DNA of 64,000 nucleotides from Septoria linicola (lineage: Eukaryota; Ascomycota; Dothideomycetes; Mycosphaerellales; Mycosphaerellaceae). Every line of letters starts with the position of its first letter. Positions within the stretch are counted from its first letter, which is position 1. The stretch spans positions 2,170,001 to 2,234,000 of the forward strand of contig CP099424.1 in NCBI GenBank assembly GCA_024114885.1, in the 5' to 3' direction. Below the pieces are notes generated by a model that saw only the letters and a program-made list of their open reading frames with translations, was not told the DNA's origin and did not search any database. A program made the position numbers and the translations under genes. Of the stretch, positions 61,141 through 64,000 are shown piece after piece.

Positions 61141-61776
61141 ATGCGCTTCAGCAGTTCCTCGATCATTGCTGCAACGACATACCTGGCTATCTGCGCACGA
61201 GCGTTACCGCACCCAGCTCCACCTGCGACCTACAATGTGGTTGATGTCGGCGGACCAACAGACACTCCGTCAACCTCAGCAACTGGCGAGACTGTGAAAA
61301 CAACACTGCCGGCACAAACGACATACACAGAAGTGGCACCAGCTGCGACAATCACAACGACGCCTCAGCAGGTCGTGACGGGCAAGCCCACAACGACGAG
61401 TTCCTCCCAATGGACGGTTGTGATTGGCAACGTGCCAACGACCACACCAAGCTCGACATCCTCAAGCACGAGCTCGGTATTGACGAGCAAGACCTCAAGC
61501 ACAAGTGCACCAGCATCCACATGTACACCAGAAACAGCAACGCACACCGCTGATGATGGATTCTACCATCCGCCTGGAAACGATGGCCAGTATGTCCCGT
61601 TCAAAGCAGTAGCTACTCCTTCCGCTGCGACTACTGGCTATTCTGCCGGAGCTGCCGCTGCCAGTGGCTGGGCTCAGCCATGGAATGCGACGAACAATTA
61701 CGTGAAGCGTGGCTTCGCAGCGCCATCGGGCAAGCTGCCATCACCGAATGTCGTTAAGCATCTGGATCTGCTATAG
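61141..61776 (+). CDS. Secreted Ser/Thr-rich protein, unknown function
   Basis: 211 aa, one exon. Residues 1-21 form a signal peptide (MRFSSSSIIAATTYLAICARA) with likely cleavage before LPHP. The mature part has a Thr/Ser/Pro/Val-rich region (about residues 40-130; runs such as TTTPSSTSSSTSS), typical of heavily O-glycosylated fungal cell-surface or secreted proteins. A less biased C-terminal part follows, with DDGFYHPPGNDGQYVPFKAV and one N-glycosylation motif (NAT). Only one Cys remains after cleavage, so it is not a Cys-rich effector type. No hydrophobic C-terminus, so no GPI anchor is expected. Substrate or partner unknown. Confidence 0.78.
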   Translation: MRFSSSSIIAATTYLAICARALPHPAPPATYNVVDVGGPTDTPSTSATGETVKTTLPAQTTYTEVAPAATITTTPQQVVTGKPTTTSSSQWTVVIGNVPTTTPSSTSSSTSSVLTSKTSSTSAPASTCTPETATHTADDGFYHPPGNDGQYVPFKAVATPSAATTGYSAGAAAASGWAQPWNATNNYVKRGFAAPSGKLPSPNVVKHLDLL

Positions 61777-62337
61777 GTTATTCCGGCGAGGCGTCAAGAT
61801 TTTGCACGATGGCTTTCAGGGCCAGAATCAGCTGAGTTCCAAAGAAGTCACAGACTGTGTATCGTACCCTGGATAGAGCATGAGCGAGGGAGTTTTATTT
61901 TCAGAGATGGAAAAGGTCGTTTTGGCAAAGGATGTGGAATGAGTGAAGCCGTCCAGCGAGTGCTCTGCTAGTGCAGCATAGGAGCTAATGTTTTATTGTA
62001 ATGACTACCACGAGACATGGTACATAGACGACAGCAGAAATGAGACATACTGAACATCGACAATGTATCTGAACTCTACTCACTCTAGCATGTGAAAGTG
62101 TTCTAAGTCTGGCGATGACGAAGTTATGTGCCTTATTTTGCCTGATCTACACGAGACGACGTTGCGTGGGATGAGCTGTCGCTGCAAGCTCCAATGCTGG
62201 GACACAGCACAACTCCCTGCAACTTACACGCAGCTTACTACTGACTTTCCACATTCCACGACATGCCCAGAAAGAGCGCGTGACCGGCAGCCTCTCTTCT
62301 CTACAGCACTCCGCTTCGCCTCTTTTCCGCCACCGCC
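61777..62337. other. Intergenic region before VPS35
   Basis: 561 bases holding the 3' end of the secreted-protein gene and the promoter and 5' UTR of VPS35. The last 60 bases are pyrimidine-rich (CCTCTCTTCTCTAC), a common feature upstream of fungal start codons. Nothing else seen. Confidence 0.5.
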
Positions 62338-64000
62338 ATGAACGACCGCAATGACGCCGGCATGTCCTCTCCGCCGCCTGTGGAGGACCAGGCCCGGCTG
62401 CTGGAAGATGCCTTGCAGGTCGTTCGCCAGCAGACGGTGCAGATGCGGAGATGTCTGGAAACACCGGGCAAGCTAATGGATGCGCTGAAATGCAGGTGAG
62501 ATATCTATATATTCAAGGCGCAAGGCGGTGGGCTGGTTCTGGTATAGCTGACGCCTAGACAAGCTCGACTCTGGTTTCTGAATTGAGGACTTCAAGTTTG
62601 GGACCCAAGCAGTATTACGAATTGTACATGAGCGTGTTCGATGCGCTACGGCATCTTTCCGTCTACTTGCGCGATTCGCATCCGGTCAATCATCTGGCTG
62701 ACTTATACGAGCTGGTGCAATATGCCGGGAACATTGTGCCTCGATTGTACTTGATGATCACAGTCGGGACGGTATACATGGGAATCGAGGATGCGCCAGT
62801 CAAGGAAATTATGAAGGATATGATGGAGATGAGCAGAGGTGTGCAGCATCCCGTGCGAGGGCTGTTTCTGCGATACTACCTGTCTGGCCAAGCACGAGAT
62901 CATCTACCTGAAGGGGAGTCAGCCGATGGACCAGAGGGTAATCTCCAGGATTCGATCAGCTTCATCTTGACCAATTTCGTGGAGATGAACAAGTTGTGGG
63001 TTAGGCTGCAACATCAAGGACATTCGAGGGAGCGGGAGCAGAGGACGAAAGAGAGGCAGGAGTTGCAACTGCTCGTTGGGTCGAACCTGGTCAGACTATC
63101 ACAGCTTGTGGACTTGGAAAGTTACAAGAATGTGATACTGCAGCCGTTGTTGGAGCAAGTGGTGCAGTGTCGGGATGTGCTGGCGCAGGAATATCTGCTG
63201 GAAGTGATCACGCAGGTCTTCCCCGACGAGTTCCACCTTCACACACTGGATCAACTACTTGCAGCGACTGCGAGACTGAATCCACACGTTAACGTGAAGG
63301 CGATCGTCATTGGGCTGATGGACCGGTTGAGTGCATTTGCGCAGAGAGAGGCCGAGCCAAAGACCTCAGAAGAGCGAGCGAAGCTGGAAGAGGACAGCGT
63401 GAACAAGCTTTTGGAAAAGCTGAGTGTGTCCAAGGACGCTGCCGCTTCAGAGGAAACGAAGCCAGCAGAGAACGGACACAGCGCAGACGGCGAATCACCA
63501 CGACCGAGCGAAGATACTGCTGTAGCTTCAACGGCGGAGTCGGATGCGCCCACAGAAACCACAGCAGTGGACGAGTCGAGCACAACTCCGGACACGAACG
63601 GCAAGACGAAAGGAATCCCCGATAATGTCAAGCTATTCGAGGTCTTCTACGAGCAGGTCATCCACCTTGTCAGTGTGCAGCGGCTACCGATCCAGGACAT
63701 CACCGCACTGCTCACATCACTCATCAATCTGGCCACGAACATCTACCCTGATAGGCTAGACTACGTTGACCAAGTACTCCACTACGCCACGAAAGAGGTC
63801 TCTCGATACCAAAACTCGGCTGACCTACACTCACAAGCAGCACAACAAAACATCCTCAATCTGCTTCTTGGTCCAGTCAAGACATACTTCTCGCTCTTCA
63901 CGGCGCTTGCGTTACCGAACTACATCCCTTTGTTCCTGCAACAGCCATACCCTACGCGGCGCAACGTTGCAGGCGAAGTCATTCGAAGCTTACTACGCAA
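62338..64000 (+). CDS. VPS35: Retromer subunit VPS35 (N-terminal 531 codons, cut by window end)
   Basis: Exon 1 is 62338-62495, the intron 62496-62563 (68 bases, GTGAGA..CAAG, with CTGAC before the acceptor), and exon 2 is 62564 to the window end. VPS35 is the large alpha-solenoid scaffold of retromer, which recycles cargo receptors from endosomes to the Golgi. The match is strong: EDQARLLEDALQVVR, TPGKLMDALKCSSTLVSEL across the splice, YELYMSVFDALRHLSVYL, HPVNHLADLYELVQYAGNI, then PRLYLMITVGTVYM, the conserved signature that contacts the VPS26/SNX side, and GVQHPVRGLFLRYYLSGQ. Residues about 340-430 hold a Ser/Thr/Glu-rich insert (for example PAENGHSADGESPRP), expected to be flexible. The start is the first ATG after the pyrimidine-rich leader; a second Met nine residues in is the alternative. 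The C-terminal half, binding VPS29, is outside. Confidence 0.95.

Overview
The window looks like a chromosome segment of a filamentous ascomycete fungus, probably Dothideomycetes (class is inference). The genes have short introns (49-127 bases) with fungal-type splice signals. Bases 1 to about 54,980 carry the mark of repeat-induced point mutation (RIP): CpA and TpG are almost gone, TpA is in excess, and glutamine and tryptophan codons have become TAG/TAA. From about 54,982 onward the DNA is ordinary gene DNA with normal CpA/TpG.

Bases 1-54,980 are one nested stack of LTR retrotransposons, resolved here from LTR ends and target-site duplications (TSDs). Three copies (E0, E1, E2) belong to one Gypsy-type family of about 13.2 kb with 280-bp LTRs. 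E1 (10646-43791) sits inside E0, which runs 4025-10645 and 43796-47555 with its left part outside the window. E2 (12276-32215) sits inside the gag of E1. E3 (23318-30012), a chromodomain Gypsy element on the minus strand, sits inside E2. Copia-1 (1-4024, left end outside) interrupts the gag-pol of E0. Copia-2 (47560-53964, complete) lies at the right end of E0. E0 itself appears to have landed in an integrase-core-domain gene whose 5' part remains at 53970-54981 on the minus strand.

The Gypsy family is the unusual part. Between pol and the polypurine tract it has (a) a tandem array of about 52-bp units, 11-12 per copy, and (b) a third long reading frame of about 1,130 codons (ORF3), sense strand, present in all three copies, which I cannot match to any retrotransposon protein. 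Gag-protease and RT-integrase differ by a -1 frame in all three copies. E3 has its own extra reading frame, antisense to its pol.

Bases 54,982-64,000 hold five genes: a mitochondrial family III CoA-transferase (SUGCT-like, +), a 2EXR/DUF7730-like protein (-, two exons by my model), a small basic protein (+), a secreted Ser/Thr-rich protein (+), and the first 531 codons of the retromer subunit VPS35 (+, cut by the window end). The two kilobases at 59,105-61,140 hold nothing I can recognise. All repeat coordinates were read by eye; domain limits inside the mutated elements are approximate.
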